DNA of 64,000 nt from positions 1-64,000 of the forward strand of contig JAXGXF010000003.1 of assembly GCA_040772885.1 (NCBI GenBank). Reading direction: 5' to 3'. The stretch's first letter is position 1; the number at the start of each line of letters is the position of its first letter. The notes below the pieces were generated by a model. The model searched no databases. It saw only the letters and a program-made list of their open reading frames with translations, and was not told where the DNA came from. This document shows positions 21,390-30,341 of this stretch, one piece after another. The stretch comes from Pullichristensenella sp002068815. GTDB lineage: Bacteria > Bacillota > Clostridia > Christensenellales > Aristaeellaceae. A program made the translations under genes and the position numbers.

Positions 21390-22880
21390 ATGGCCGAAGC
21401 GATTTTCCGGTTGAATTGCATCTCCAAGACCTTTCCCGGCGTCAAGGCGCTCTCGCGGATCGACTTCGACCTGTACCCGGGCGAGGTCCACTGCATCTGC
21501 GGCGAAAACGGCGCGGGAAAGTCGACGCTCATCAAGATACTGTCCGGCGCGTACCAGCCCGATCCCGGCGGCTCGGTCGAGTTCGAGGGGAAGAGGATGG
21601 TCCTGACGCCGCGGCTCGCGCTGGAATTGGGCATCCAGACGATCTACCAGGAGTTCAATGTGTTCCCGGATTTAAGCGTTACCGAGAACATCTTCGCGGG
21701 GCTCGAGATCGTCGGGCGCGGCATGGTCGTCAATCGCGCCGAGATGCGCAAGAAGGCGCAGGACGCGCTTAGCTACCTGCGCTGCCGGTTCAGCCCGGAC
21801 GCGCTCGTCGGCGAGCTCTCCAGCGGCGAGAAAAAGCTCGTCGAGATCGCGAAGGCGATCGTGTTCCAGCGCAAGATCGTCGTGCTCGACGAGCCGACGG
21901 CGAGCTTCTCGGTCTCGGAGATCGAGATGCTGCTGGACGTCGTCAAAAAGGTCGCGGCGTCCGGCATCGCGGTCGCCTACATATCGCACCACCTGGACGA
22001 GGTGTTCAGGCTCGCCGACCGGATCACGATACTGCGCGACGGCATGAAGATTCTGACCGCCTGCGCGGGCGAGATCGACGAGCAGACGCTCGTTCGCAAC
22101 ATGGTCGGGCGCGACGTCAGCGCGTTCTACAGCCGCCAGCTCTTCCCGCAGGGTAAGCCGGCGATCGAGGCGCGGCACCTGTGCGGAAACGGCGTGTCGG
22201 ATATCGGCTTCACCGCCTACCGCGGCCAGATACTGGGCTTTGCCGGCATGGTCGGCTCCGGGCGCTCGGAACTGATGACGCTGCTGATGGGCGGCGCGAA
22301 GCGCACCTCGGGCGAGATTTTGATCGACGGCAAACCGGTCGACTTCCGCGACCCGTGGGATGCGATCCGCAGAAAGATGTGCTACATCACCGAGGACCGG
22401 CAGAACACCGGGCTGTTCCTCAAGCACACGATCGCGCGCAACTCGATCATCGCGAACCTCGTCAACCGCAGAAGCCCGTTCATCCACCCGCGCGAGGACT
22501 ACGCGGTCGGCCAGCACTATATCGAGGAGCTGCGCACGAAGGCGACCGGCGCAAACGCCGTCGTCGCGACGCTCTCCGGCGGCAACCAGCAGAAGGTCGT
22601 GCTCGCGAAGTGGTTCCACACCGACGGCGACATCTTCATCTTCGACGAGCCTACCCGCGGCATCGACGTGGGCGCGAAGCAGGAAATCTACCAGATCATG
22701 ATCAACCTTCTCAAACAGGACAAGTGCATATTGATGGTGTCCTCCGACATGCCGGAGATCGTGTCGATGTCCGACCGCGTGATCATCATGAAGGAAGGGC
22801 GCATCGCGGGCGCGCTCGAGCGCGCCGAGATCTCGGAGGAGAACATCCTGCAGCTCTCGATAGGAGGCTCCAGCATATGA
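21390..22880 (+). CDS. Sugar ABC importer, double ATPase (RbsA/MglA type)
   Basis: A 496-residue protein with two fused ABC ATPase domains, as in carbohydrate uptake (CUT2) systems. Domain 1 has Walker A CGENGAGKS, signature LSSGEKKL and Walker B IVVLDEPTAS. Domain 2 has a degenerate Walker A (GMVGSGRSE), signature LSGGNQQK and Walker B IFIFDEPTRG. The degenerate second P-loop is normal in this family. The ATG at 21390 follows AAGGAG. The stop overlaps the permease start by ATGA. Confidence 0.95.
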   Translation: MAEAIFRLNCISKTFPGVKALSRIDFDLYPGEVHCICGENGAGKSTLIKILSGAYQPDPGGSVEFEGKRMVLTPRLALELGIQTIYQEFNVFPDLSVTENIFAGLEIVGRGMVVNRAEMRKKAQDALSYLRCRFSPDALVGELSSGEKKLVEIAKAIVFQRKIVVLDEPTASFSVSEIEMLLDVVKKVAASGIAVAYISHHLDEVFRLADRITILRDGMKILTACAGEIDEQTLVRNMVGRDVSAFYSRQLFPQGKPAIEARHLCGNGVSDIGFTAYRGQILGFAGMVGSGRSELMTLLMGGAKRTSGEILIDGKPVDFRDPWDAIRRKMCYITEDRQNTGLFLKHTIARNSIIANLVNRRSPFIHPREDYAVGQHYIEELRTKATGANAVVATLSGGNQQKVVLAKWFHTDGDIFIFDEPTRGIDVGAKQEIYQIMINLLKQDKCILMVSSDMPEIVSMSDRVIIMKEGRIAGALERAEISEENILQLSIGGSSI

Positions 22881-23971
22881 AGAGGGAAAAGAAGTCGTTC
22901 CTGATCTTCCGCAAGAACAGCGACCTGCAGACCGTGTCGGTGGTCACGTTCTTCTTTGTCGTCGCGGTTCTGATCTACCAGATCATCGCCGGGTTCTCGA
23001 CGAAGGGCGGGCTCGCGTACCCGTCGTTCATCTACCCGTCGAACATCCTGAACATCTTCATACAGGTCGCGGCCGTGGGCATCATGGCGATGGGCATGGC
23101 GACGGTCATGCTCTCCGGCGGCATCGACCTGTCGGTGGGCATGATGGTCTCGCTGGTGGCGATATTCATCGCGAAGGCGGTCATGCACTGGGGGATGTCC
23201 CCGGCTATGTCGGTCGTGCTGGCGCTTCTGATCACGGTTTCGCTGGAATTGATCATGGGCTTCATCATCGCGTGGCTGAACGTCGAGCCGTTCATCATCA
23301 CCCTGGGCGGCATGATCGCCTGCCGAGGCATCGCGCTTCTGATCGCGCGCTCGCAGGAGATCGCGATGGAGCAGAACCTCGCGTGGTTCAAGACGAACGT
23401 GTTCGACTGGTTCAACTCCGACGGCGTCAAGCTCTTCGGCTTCAAATTGCAGCTTCCGTACTATGTGCTGCTGTTCGTCCTGATCGCGGTCGGCACGTGG
23501 GCGATGCTCAAGTACACGCGCTTCGGCCGCAGGATCTACGCGGTCGGCAACAACCCGCAGGCGGCGTACCTGTCGGGCATCAACGTGCGGCTGACGAAGC
23601 TGCTCGCTTACGGGTTCAACGGGCTGCTCGTCGGCATCGGAGGGACGATCGCGCTCGTCCGGCAGAACACCGGCATCATCACCGTCGGCCAGAACATGGA
23701 GATCGACGTCATCGCCGCGGTCGTCATCGGCGGCGTCGCGATGTCCGGCGGCAAGGGAAACGCGATGAGCGCGTTCATCGGCGCGCTCCTGATGGGCGCG
23801 ATCACAAACGCGATGACGCTCATGCGGATACAGTTCGAGTGGCAGTACCTCGTCAAGGGGCTGATCATCATCGTGGCCGTCTCCGGCGGCGCGCTGTCGG
23901 AGAGGCTGTCGAACCGCAAGGCCGTTCGGAGCCAGGAGGACCCTTCCTGCAAGATAGACAGTCAATCCTAA
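22877..23971 (+). CDS. Sugar ABC importer permease (RbsC type)
   Basis: A 364-residue inner-membrane protein with eight to ten hydrophobic segments. Family motifs are visible: MATVMLSGGIDLSVGMMVSL, IITLGGMIACRGIALLI, GRRIYAVGNNPQAAYLSGIN, and VVIGGVAMSGGKGN (the ATPase-contact loop). The ATG at 22877 overlaps the ATPase stop and follows AGGAGG. It forms the channel of the CUT2 transporter with the flanking ATPase and binding protein. Confidence 0.95.
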   Translation: MKREKKSFLIFRKNSDLQTVSVVTFFFVVAVLIYQIIAGFSTKGGLAYPSFIYPSNILNIFIQVAAVGIMAMGMATVMLSGGIDLSVGMMVSLVAIFIAKAVMHWGMSPAMSVVLALLITVSLELIMGFIIAWLNVEPFIITLGGMIACRGIALLIARSQEIAMEQNLAWFKTNVFDWFNSDGVKLFGFKLQLPYYVLLFVLIAVGTWAMLKYTRFGRRIYAVGNNPQAAYLSGINVRLTKLLAYGFNGLLVGIGGTIALVRQNTGIITVGQNMEIDVIAAVVIGGVAMSGGKGNAMSAFIGALLMGAITNAMTLMRIQFEWQYLVKGLIIIVAVSGGALSERLSNRKAVRSQEDPSCKIDSQS

Positions 23972-24019
23972 CCCGATCATTTTTCCCGCAGGGGAAATAA
24001 AAAATAGGAGGAGAAACCT

Positions 24020-25138
24020 ATGAAGAAACTGTCAGTCCTTTTGATGGTGGTCATCATGCTGTTCGCGTTCACCGGCGCGCACGCCGCTCCGGAGCCCAAG
24101 ACCATCGGCTTCTACGCCGACAACGTCGACAGCTACTATGCCGCCATCACCGACGTGCTCAAGGCGCTGGCCGAGAAGGACCCGGACGTGGATTGGACGA
24201 TCGACGTCATCACCGGCACAGGCTCGGCCGCCGAGCAGCTCAACGCCGTGCAGAACTTCGTCACCACCGGCTACGACGCGATCTGCGTCATCCAGAACAA
24301 CGCGCAGACGACCTCGGAGTGCATCCAGATGGCGGTCGACGCCGGCATTCCGTACTTCGGCATGACGCACTCGTTCGCCTCCGTCGCCAACGCCAAGGAC
24401 GCGGTCGGCTGGATCGGCTTCAACTTCGTCAACGAGGGCTACTACGCGGGCGTCGACGCCGCGGAGAAGGGCGCCAAGAAGATCGTCAACGTCGAGGGCG
24501 TGCTCGGGCAGGGCTCCGCGGCCGCGCAGTCGCTGGGCTTCATCCAGGCGTACGTCGACGCGGGCAAGGACATCGGCGAGTTTGAATCCGCCGAGGCCTG
24601 GGCCGCCGAGAAGAACTCCGGCATGGCGGGAACCGACGACCTCATGCTCTACTGGACGTCCGGCGGCTGGATGAAGGACTCCGCCAAGACCGCGATGGCC
24701 AACATCATCACCGAGCTGGGCCCGGACGGCTTTGACGGCGTCTACGGCCAGAACACCCCGATGCTCGAGGGCATCGTCGAGGCCATCGAAGAGGCCGGCC
24801 TCGATCCGGCGGACTACTGGCTCGGCGGCGGCAACGGCCGCGAGATCACCTGGGAGTGGGTGCGCGACGGCGTCACCGACTGCGACGTGAACCAGTCCGC
24901 GCTGCTCGAGGGCGACGCTCTCTACCAGATGCTCAAGGCCTACTTCGCGGGCGAGCCGTATCGCCAGTACATCCATCCGTACCTCACCGCGCTGGATACC
25001 GAGAACATCAACGAGATCTGGGATTCGCTCGTTCCGTTCACCGATGTTGAGGCGTACCTCGCCAAGCGCGAAGCCGGCACGATCGTCTATGACATCAACG
25101 ACCCGCTGTTTGCGGACGCGGTGGGCTTCACCGGCTGA
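24020..25138 (+). CDS. Sugar ABC importer substrate-binding protein (RbsB type)
   Basis: A 372-residue secreted binding protein of the periplasmic-binding-protein type I fold. The signal peptide (MKKLSVLLMVVIMLFAF) probably ends at AHA-A. There is no lipobox Cys, so a lipid anchor is not predicted. The mature part has KTIGFYADNVDSYYAAITD, GYDAICVIQNNAQTTSECIQ and DGVYGQNTPMLEG as expected for ribose/galactose-type binders. RBS AGGAGG. A GC-rich hairpin follows it, as often seen after binding-protein genes. Substrate unknown. Confidence 0.93.
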   Translation: MKKLSVLLMVVIMLFAFTGAHAAPEPKTIGFYADNVDSYYAAITDVLKALAEKDPDVDWTIDVITGTGSAAEQLNAVQNFVTTGYDAICVIQNNAQTTSECIQMAVDAGIPYFGMTHSFASVANAKDAVGWIGFNFVNEGYYAGVDAAEKGAKKIVNVEGVLGQGSAAAQSLGFIQAYVDAGKDIGEFESAEAWAAEKNSGMAGTDDLMLYWTSGGWMKDSAKTAMANIITELGPDGFDGVYGQNTPMLEGIVEAIEEAGLDPADYWLGGGNGREITWEWVRDGVTDCDVNQSALLEGDALYQMLKAYFAGEPYRQYIHPYLTALDTENINEIWDSLVPFTDVEAYLAKREAGTIVYDINDPLFADAVGFTG

Positions 25139-25152
25139 CCTTCCCCGATTCC

Positions 25153-25184
25153 CTCCCCCGGCGGCGCTCCCGCCCCCGGGGGAG
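25153..25184 (+). other. mRNA hairpin after the binding-protein gene
   Basis: CTCCCCCGG and CCGGGGGAG form a 9-bp stem 14 bases after the stop. No U-run follows, so it more likely stabilises the binding-protein mRNA than ends transcription. Confidence 0.5.
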
Positions 25185-25276
25185 TCCTCCGCAGCAGATC
25201 GCCTTTCGAGGCATCTGCCTGGGTGGTTGTGCCCTTTTTGACGCCATCGACAGCGCCCACAGAAGGAGTGGTACCC

Positions 25277-26131
25277 GTGATCAAAGTCGGAATGAACCTG
25301 CTCCTATGGTCGGACAACGCCAACTATCGGGAGCACCATCATCTGCTCGATTTCTGCAAGGAGGTCGGCTTTGACGGCGTGGAGTTCCACGTGGGCATCG
25401 TCAGCGACTTCGAGGAATGCGAGAAATTCGGCGCGCACGCCCGGGAATTGGGGCTGGGCGTCACGACCGTCGGCGTATTCGACCCCAACGTATGCAATCC
25501 GGTGAGCCCCGACCCCGCGCTTCGGGCCAGGGTGTACCCGGAATTCAAGAAGTTCATCGACGCGACGCTGACGCTGGGCGGCACGCTGATCTGCGGCCCG
25601 CTGTATCAGGGGCTGGGCTACTTCAGCGGCGCGCGCGCGACCGAGGAAGAGTGGCGGATGTCGGTCGAGACGATGCGCCCCTGCTTCGAGTACGCGCGCA
25701 AGGCGGGCATTCAGGTCGCGGTCGAGCCCCTGAACCGCTTCGAGGCGTACCTCGTGAACACCGTGGCCGACGGCGTCCGCTACGTCAAGGACATCGGCCT
25801 CGACAACGTGGGGCTCCTGGTCGACACGATGCACTCGAACATCGAGGAGCTCGACATCGCGAGGGCGTATCGCGAGGCCATGCCCCACATCAAGCACGTG
25901 CACATCTCCGAAAACGACCGCGGCATCCCGGGCACGGGCCACGCGTGCGGGAAGGAAGTGTTCGACGCGTTCAAGGACTTTGGCTACGGGGGCTACCTGA
26001 CGATCGAGGCGTTCAACCTGGGCGCCCCGTCGTTGATGGGCGCACTGCACCTGTGGCGCACGTTCGCAAAGAGCGACGACCAGCTCGCCAAACAGGGCCA
26101 CGACTATATCCGGGAAATGCTGAAAAGTTAG
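25277..26131 (+). CDS. D-tagatose/D-psicose 3-epimerase-like enzyme
   Basis: A 284-residue TIM barrel that matches the ketose 3-epimerase group. The signature blocks are visible: VEPLNRFEAYLVNT (metal Glu), GLLVDTMHSNIEE (Asp), HVHISENDRGIPGTGH (His) and LTIEAFNLG (Glu). These enzymes epimerise C3 of free ketoses such as tagatose, psicose or fructose with a Mn or Co ion. The GTG at 25277 was chosen because AGGAG lies eight bases before it; the longer frame has no ribosome binding site. Confidence 0.85.
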   Translation: MIKVGMNLLLWSDNANYREHHHLLDFCKEVGFDGVEFHVGIVSDFEECEKFGAHARELGLGVTTVGVFDPNVCNPVSPDPALRARVYPEFKKFIDATLTLGGTLICGPLYQGLGYFSGARATEEEWRMSVETMRPCFEYARKAGIQVAVEPLNRFEAYLVNTVADGVRYVKDIGLDNVGLLVDTMHSNIEELDIARAYREAMPHIKHVHISENDRGIPGTGHACGKEVFDAFKDFGYGGYLTIEAFNLGAPSLMGALHLWRTFAKSDDQLAKQGHDYIREMLKS

Positions 26132-26146
26132 CTTCAGGAGGCGCCC

Positions 26147-27361
26147 ATGAATAACATCATCCGCAACACGCTGTATTCGGGCGAGGGCGTGCTCCGCCTG
26201 ACGCCGACCTGGGTTCCGCGCCCGTTCAACCGGCCGGGGCGGCGCATACGCCTGCATCCGGACGACTACTTCGCGATGGGCATGCACCGCGGCGCGATCG
26301 TGGAGAGGTGGTTCTCGTCGATCACGCACGTCGAGACGGCCGGGGCGGGTCCGAACGAGGGCATGAGCTTCGTAAACGTCGACGACAGGCCCGACCACCA
26401 GGTACTGTTCAAGGACTTCGTCGACGAGCTCGGCGCCGAGCTGATCGGGCAGGAGCTCATCGACCTGTACGGGACGTGGCCGATGTACTCGAAGTTCTAC
26501 GACTACGAGTGGCCGCTGTTCCACCACATCCACCACGGCGAGGAGGCCTGCAACCGCTTCGGCGGCGTAAAGCCCAAGCACGAGCACTACTTCTTCCCCA
26601 AGCAGTACAATCCGACGCTGGGCGCGCTGCCCGTGTCGTATTTCGGCTTCGACCCCTCGGTCACGCGCGAGGAGGTAAAGGAGCGGCTTCAAAACTACAC
26701 GGTCTGCGACGGGCGCATCACCGAGCTCTCTCGCGCGTTCCGCTTGGAGCTCGGCACCGGCTGGTACACCCCCGCGGGGGTCCTGCACGCGCCGGGGTCG
26801 CTGTGCACGTACGAGCCGCAGTGGAATTCCGACGTCATGGCGATGTGGGAAAACGTCGTCAACGGCGAGGTGTTCCACTACGACGCGCTGTCCGGCTACG
26901 TCCCGGACGCGGACAAGAACAACCTGGACGCGATCATGGACGTCGCGGACTGGGAGCTCAACACCTGCACGGACTACCGCGAGCGATTCTTCCGCCGGCC
27001 GAAGCTCAACGAACAGGGCGACGGCTACGTGCAGAACTGGATCGCCTACGGAAACGACTACGTCGGCGCGAAGGAGCTGACGGTCGAGCCCGGGGCGAAG
27101 GTCGCGATCCGCGACAAGGCCGCGTACGGCTGCCTCGTCGTGCAGGGGCGCGGGACGTTCGGGCGGTTCGACTGCGAGTCCCCGACGCTTCTGCGCTACG
27201 GCCAGTTGAGCGCCGACGAGTTCTTCGTCTCCCACGACCTCGCGCAGGCGGGCGTCGAAATCAAAAACGCGTCGAAGTACGAGCCGCTGGTCATCCTGAA
27301 GCACTTCGGGCCGAACTGCGGAATGCCCGAGGTCGAGGCGATGAAGCGGCCGTTCAGGTAA
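26147..27361 (+). CDS. Phosphomannose-isomerase-like double-cupin protein
   Basis: A 404-residue protein related to type I mannose-6-phosphate isomerases but not a standard one. Possible metal ligands sit in FHHIHHGEEA (about residue 125), KPKHEHYFFP (about 143) and GWYTPAGVLHAPGSL (about 205), the last being the typical cupin PAGxxHA strand. A second cupin-like sheet occupies the C-terminal third (KVAIRDKAAYGCLVVQGRGT). It probably isomerises an aldose or keto-sugar in cluster A. The specificity cannot be read from sequence. RBS CAGGAGG. Confidence 0.6.
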   Translation: MNNIIRNTLYSGEGVLRLTPTWVPRPFNRPGRRIRLHPDDYFAMGMHRGAIVERWFSSITHVETAGAGPNEGMSFVNVDDRPDHQVLFKDFVDELGAELIGQELIDLYGTWPMYSKFYDYEWPLFHHIHHGEEACNRFGGVKPKHEHYFFPKQYNPTLGALPVSYFGFDPSVTREEVKERLQNYTVCDGRITELSRAFRLELGTGWYTPAGVLHAPGSLCTYEPQWNSDVMAMWENVVNGEVFHYDALSGYVPDADKNNLDAIMDVADWELNTCTDYRERFFRRPKLNEQGDGYVQNWIAYGNDYVGAKELTVEPGAKVAIRDKAAYGCLVVQGRGTFGRFDCESPTLLRYGQLSADEFFVSHDLAQAGVEIKNASKYEPLVILKHFGPNCGMPEVEAMKRPFR

Positions 27362-27391
27362 CAATCTGAAACAGAACAAGGAGGAGCGGAC

Positions 27392-28270
27392 ATGAAGAAG
27401 ATTTCCCTGAGTTCCTGGGCCATCCCGCAGCCGCTGGAGGAACTCTGCCCCGGCGCGAAGCGGATCGGCTACGACGGCATCAGCCTGGGCGGTTTCCCGC
27501 CGTTCGGCGCGCACCCGGACATCGTCGACACGCCCGAAAAGAAGGCGGCGCTGGTTAAGACCTTCAAGGACAACGACATGCTCGTCGCGGACTTCGCGCT
27601 GGACATGTGGAAGTACGACTCGATCAAGATGACGAAGGAGTGGCGCGCCGAGTACTCCCGCGCCCTCAAGTGCGCGGCGGATCTGGGGCTCACGAACATC
27701 ATGCGCGTGGACACCTGCACGCCGCCGATCCTGCCGGACGGGATGACCTACGAGGACGTCAAGCAGTTCTTCGTCAAGCACTTCCGCGAGATGGCGAGGG
27801 AGGCCGCCGGCTACGGCTTCGAGGTCGTCTGGGAGTTCGAGCCGGGCTTCATCATCAACGAGCCGAAGAACGTGATGTGGCTCGTCGAGGCCGTGGGCGA
27901 GCCGAACTTCTCGCTGCTGTTTGACACCTGCCACGCCTACAACTGCGCGATCGGCCACCGCCACATCGAGGAGGGCTGCAAGCTGCCCGGCGGCATACTC
28001 GAGTTCATCGAGATGGCGAAGGGGCGCCTCGGCCTCGTGCACCTGATCGACTCCGACGGAACGCTCAACGACACCGGCACCTCGACGCACGCGCCGTTCG
28101 GACAGGGCTACATAGACTTCGACGAGGTCATCCCGGCGATTCTGAACGTCGCGGGATACGAGACCGACTGGTGGGCGATCGACCTGTGCGAGTGGCCGAA
28201 CGCCTGGGAGGTCGCCGAGGAGTGCTTCAAGTTCGTCGACCTGCTCAACAGGAAATACTGCAAGGACTAG
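27392..28270 (+). CDS. Xylose-isomerase-like TIM barrel
   Basis: A 292-residue AP-endonuclease-2-type barrel, the third of this fold in the cluster. Ligand-like residues: Glu in VVWEFEPGF, Asp/His in LLFDTCHAYNC, His in GLVHLIDSDG. The final Glu of the family is replaced by Asp (WWAIDLCEW). This differs from the epimerase at 25277 and the protein at 20309, so the three are not recent duplicates. RBS AAGGAGGAG. Role: isomerase, epimerase or lyase in the same pathway. Confidence 0.85.
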   Translation: MKKISLSSWAIPQPLEELCPGAKRIGYDGISLGGFPPFGAHPDIVDTPEKKAALVKTFKDNDMLVADFALDMWKYDSIKMTKEWRAEYSRALKCAADLGLTNIMRVDTCTPPILPDGMTYEDVKQFFVKHFREMAREAAGYGFEVVWEFEPGFIINEPKNVMWLVEAVGEPNFSLLFDTCHAYNCAIGHRHIEEGCKLPGGILEFIEMAKGRLGLVHLIDSDGTLNDTGTSTHAPFGQGYIDFDEVIPAILNVAGYETDWWAIDLCEWPNAWEVAEECFKFVDLLNRKYCKD

Positions 28271-28295
28271 CGTTCTGATACAAGGAGGGAAAGCC

Positions 28296-29375
28296 ATGCA
28301 CGGAAAAATGGTGGTTCAGAACTTCTACGAGCCGCTCGTCATGAAGCTGGAGGAGCACGACATCCCGCAGATCGCGGACAACGAGGTGCTCATCAAGGTC
28401 ATGGCCTGCTCGATCTGCGGCTCGGACGTCTCCTACTACTTCGGCCACAGCCCGCTGGGAACGCCGGACGGCAAGGGGCCCCTGTACCTCGGGCATGAGA
28501 TGAGCGGCGTCGTCGTCGAGGTCGGCAAGCTCGGAAAGGCGCTGTTCAAGGAGGGCGACCGCGTCGCCGTGAACCCTGTGCAGCAGTGCAACGCCTGCGA
28601 ATACTGCATGCGCGGCGAGTTCAACGTCTGCCCGAACTGCGAGGTCATCGGCGTCACGGTCAACGGCGGCTTCGCGGAGTACGTGAAGGTGAAGTACACG
28701 CATGTGTACAAGATTCCCGACAACGTGAAGTTCGAGCACGGCGCGCTGGCGGAGCCGCTCGCGTGCGCGACCTACGGCATCAAGCGGCTCGACATCGAGC
28801 TCGGGCAGGATGTCGTCGTGTTCGGCCCCGGCCCGATCGGGCTCATGATGGTGCAGCTCGCAAAGGCCGCCGGCGCGGGGCGCGTCGTGCTCGTCGGCCG
28901 GCGCGACTTCCCGCTCGGCATCGGAAAACAGGTCGGCGCGACGTTCGTCATCAACACCGCCGACAAGAACTCCCCCGACTACGCCCCCGACCTCGCCGCG
29001 CGCGTCAAGGAATTGCTCGGCCACCTGGCCCCGCGCGCAATCGTCGCGACGAGCAACATGGACGCGCTGCAGGGCGCCCTGCTCGTGACCGGCGCCGCGT
29101 CGACGATCGTCTACTTCGGCCTGCCGGGCCCGAACGACAAGCTCGAGGTGCCGATGCTCGAGGCGATACAGCTCGACCGCACGATCAAGTGCTCGTGGCT
29201 CGCGCCGCGCGTCTGGGACAACGTGTTCCACGTCGTCTCCTCCGGGCAGGTGAACCTCGCGCCCATCATCACGCATCAGTTCCCGCTCGAGGACGCCGAG
29301 AAGGGCGTGCGCTTCATGAAGGAGTCCAAGGAGGACAAGATCAAGGGCGTCATACTGGTCGGGTTGAGAAAGTAA
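28296..29375 (+). CDS. Zinc-dependent alcohol/polyol dehydrogenase
   Basis: A 359-residue medium-chain dehydrogenase. The catalytic zinc site has Cys in ACSICGSDVSYYFG and GHEMSGVVVEVG; the structural zinc is bound by the four-Cys lobe CNACEYCMRGEFNVC. The NAD site is VVVFGPGPIGLMMVQLAK. It resembles sorbitol, threonine or galactitol-phosphate dehydrogenases. It is the last gene of cluster A; a bidirectional terminator follows at 29387. RBS AAGGAGGG. Confidence 0.92.
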   Translation: MHGKMVVQNFYEPLVMKLEEHDIPQIADNEVLIKVMACSICGSDVSYYFGHSPLGTPDGKGPLYLGHEMSGVVVEVGKLGKALFKEGDRVAVNPVQQCNACEYCMRGEFNVCPNCEVIGVTVNGGFAEYVKVKYTHVYKIPDNVKFEHGALAEPLACATYGIKRLDIELGQDVVVFGPGPIGLMMVQLAKAAGAGRVVLVGRRDFPLGIGKQVGATFVINTADKNSPDYAPDLAARVKELLGHLAPRAIVATSNMDALQGALLVTGAASTIVYFGLPGPNDKLEVPMLEAIQLDRTIKCSWLAPRVWDNVFHVVSSGQVNLAPIITHQFPLEDAEKGVRFMKESKEDKIKGVILVGLRK

Positions 29376-29386
29376 ACCGACAAAAA

Positions 29387-29426
29387 GCGGCCGCGGACCC
29401 GTTTTGCGGGTTCGCGGCTAGTGTTT
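29387..29426 (+). terminator. Bidirectional terminator ending cluster A
   Basis: A 12-bp stem (29390-29401 with 29407-29418, including one G-U pair). It is followed by TAGTGTTTT on the plus strand and by CGCTTTTTG on the minus strand, where it ends the convergent secreted-protein gene. Confidence 0.88.
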
Positions 29427-29432
29427 TGATTT

Positions 29433-30086
29433 CTACCCCCTCGGCTCCTTGAGCGCGCCGTCCAACGCGAACACCGCGCCGGCAGGGCCGGCCCCGTCGG
29501 CCGGGGCGGTTTCCTCGGGAGAAGCGCCCGCGCCCGCTCCGAATGAAAACACCGCGGAGGAGAGCATCCGCGAAATGTCCTCGGCAGAGGCGTTTTTGAA
29601 CGCGATCGCGTATATCGCGTCGCCCGTCCCGTAGAAGTAGCTCGCGACGACGACCCCGTTCAGCGTGCATGCGGCCGCCTGAAACTCTTTTTCGCCGAAC
29701 TTCGCCGCCCCGGAGATCGCGTCCGTCGCGCCGCTCTGCTCGAAAGCCCGCCGGACGACCTCCGCGTTATGGGCGAGCCCCTCAGTCGTCTCCGGCTGCC
29801 GGACGACCGTGACGGACGCGTTCGCGAGCCCGTCCCCGGAGAACAGGTACTCCATGCGCATCTTGGAAATCATCACGATTACATTCTCCAGGCCCGCGGC
29901 GAGGCCGAGCTCGGAAAGCTGCTCCTCGCTCATTTGCGACGTGATCCGGGAGTACGTATCGGCGTTCAGCGGAAGCCAGCCCTCGGGCAGCTCCATCGAG
30001 TACCCGAACGGGGAATCGTACCGCTCTGCGAGCGCCGGCGCAAGGAGCAGGCAGAGCGCGAGAAGCATCGAAACGGCTGTTTTCAC
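29433..30086 (-). CDS. Secreted hypothetical protein
   Basis: A 217-residue protein with a clear signal peptide (MKTAVSMLLALCLLLAPALA, cleavage before ERYDS). The mature part opens with FGYSMELPEGWLPL, a pattern shared by PsbP/DUF1795-like lipid- or surface-associated proteins, followed by two alpha/beta segments and a low-complexity Ala/Gly/Pro tail. No lipobox and no catalytic motif are visible. It has its own consensus promoter with a palindrome over the start site. Function unknown. Confidence 0.7.
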   Translation of the reverse strand: MKTAVSMLLALCLLLAPALAERYDSPFGYSMELPEGWLPLNADTYSRITSQMSEEQLSELGLAAGLENVIVMISKMRMEYLFSGDGLANASVTVVRQPETTEGLAHNAEVVRRAFEQSGATDAISGAAKFGEKEFQAAACTLNGVVVASYFYGTGDAIYAIAFKNASAEDISRMLSSAVFSFGAGAGASPEETAPADGAGPAGAVFALDGALKEPRG

Positions 30087-30099
30087 GGCACGCCTCCAA

Positions 30100-30121
30100 A
30101 TTGTTGCAAATTTGTTACAAT
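30100..30121. promoter_or_regulatory. 22-bp palindrome, candidate operator
   Basis: ATTGT-nn-CAAATTTG-nn-ACAAT: symmetric at 18 of 22 positions. It begins three bases downstream of the -10 box of the promoter at 30125-30153 and covers the expected start point, so a bound repressor would block the secreted-protein gene. Confidence 0.5.
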
Positions 30122-30124
30122 CTG

Positions 30125-30153
30125 AGAATACAGCAATTTCCGCCCGCTGTCAA
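30125..30153 (-). promoter_or_regulatory. Promoter of the secreted-protein gene
   Basis: TTGACA, 17 bases, TATTCT on the minus strand, about 40 bases before the start codon. Confidence 0.8.
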
Positions 30154-30218
30154 GCGCGAGGCAACGCAAAGTTAGCCCGTTTTCGAACATTAAGTCTTGT
30201 TTTTGGCGGGCAATCCGG

Positions 30219-30247
30219 TTGTATTGTGGCGCAAAGCGTGGTATAAT
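30219..30247 (+). promoter_or_regulatory. Promoter of the rimP-nusA-infB operon
   Basis: TTGTAT, 17 bases, TATAAT. It drives a leader of about 160 nt with several hairpins before rimP. Confidence 0.75.
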
Positions 30248-30301
30248 AAAATATGGTATAAGTGCCTACGGCGGATGCCGCCGGACGCAATGTCTACAAG
30301 G

Positions 30302-30341
30302 TTGAAATCCCCTCGGGGATTTCAAGTCGCCTCCGGCGACT
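30302..30341 (+). repeat. Tandem palindromes in the rimP leader
   Basis: TTGAAATCCCC/GGGGATTTCAA (30302-30325) is followed at once by AGTCGCC-TCC-GGCGACT (30325-30341). The rest of the leader (30342-30400) holds further GC-rich inverted repeats. It may be a regulatory leader or a dispersed palindromic repeat. Confidence 0.5.

Noticed and set aside
25304..28297. 997-codon minus-strand open frame
   Set aside because: Antisense shadow of four cluster A genes that have ribosome binding sites and clear families.
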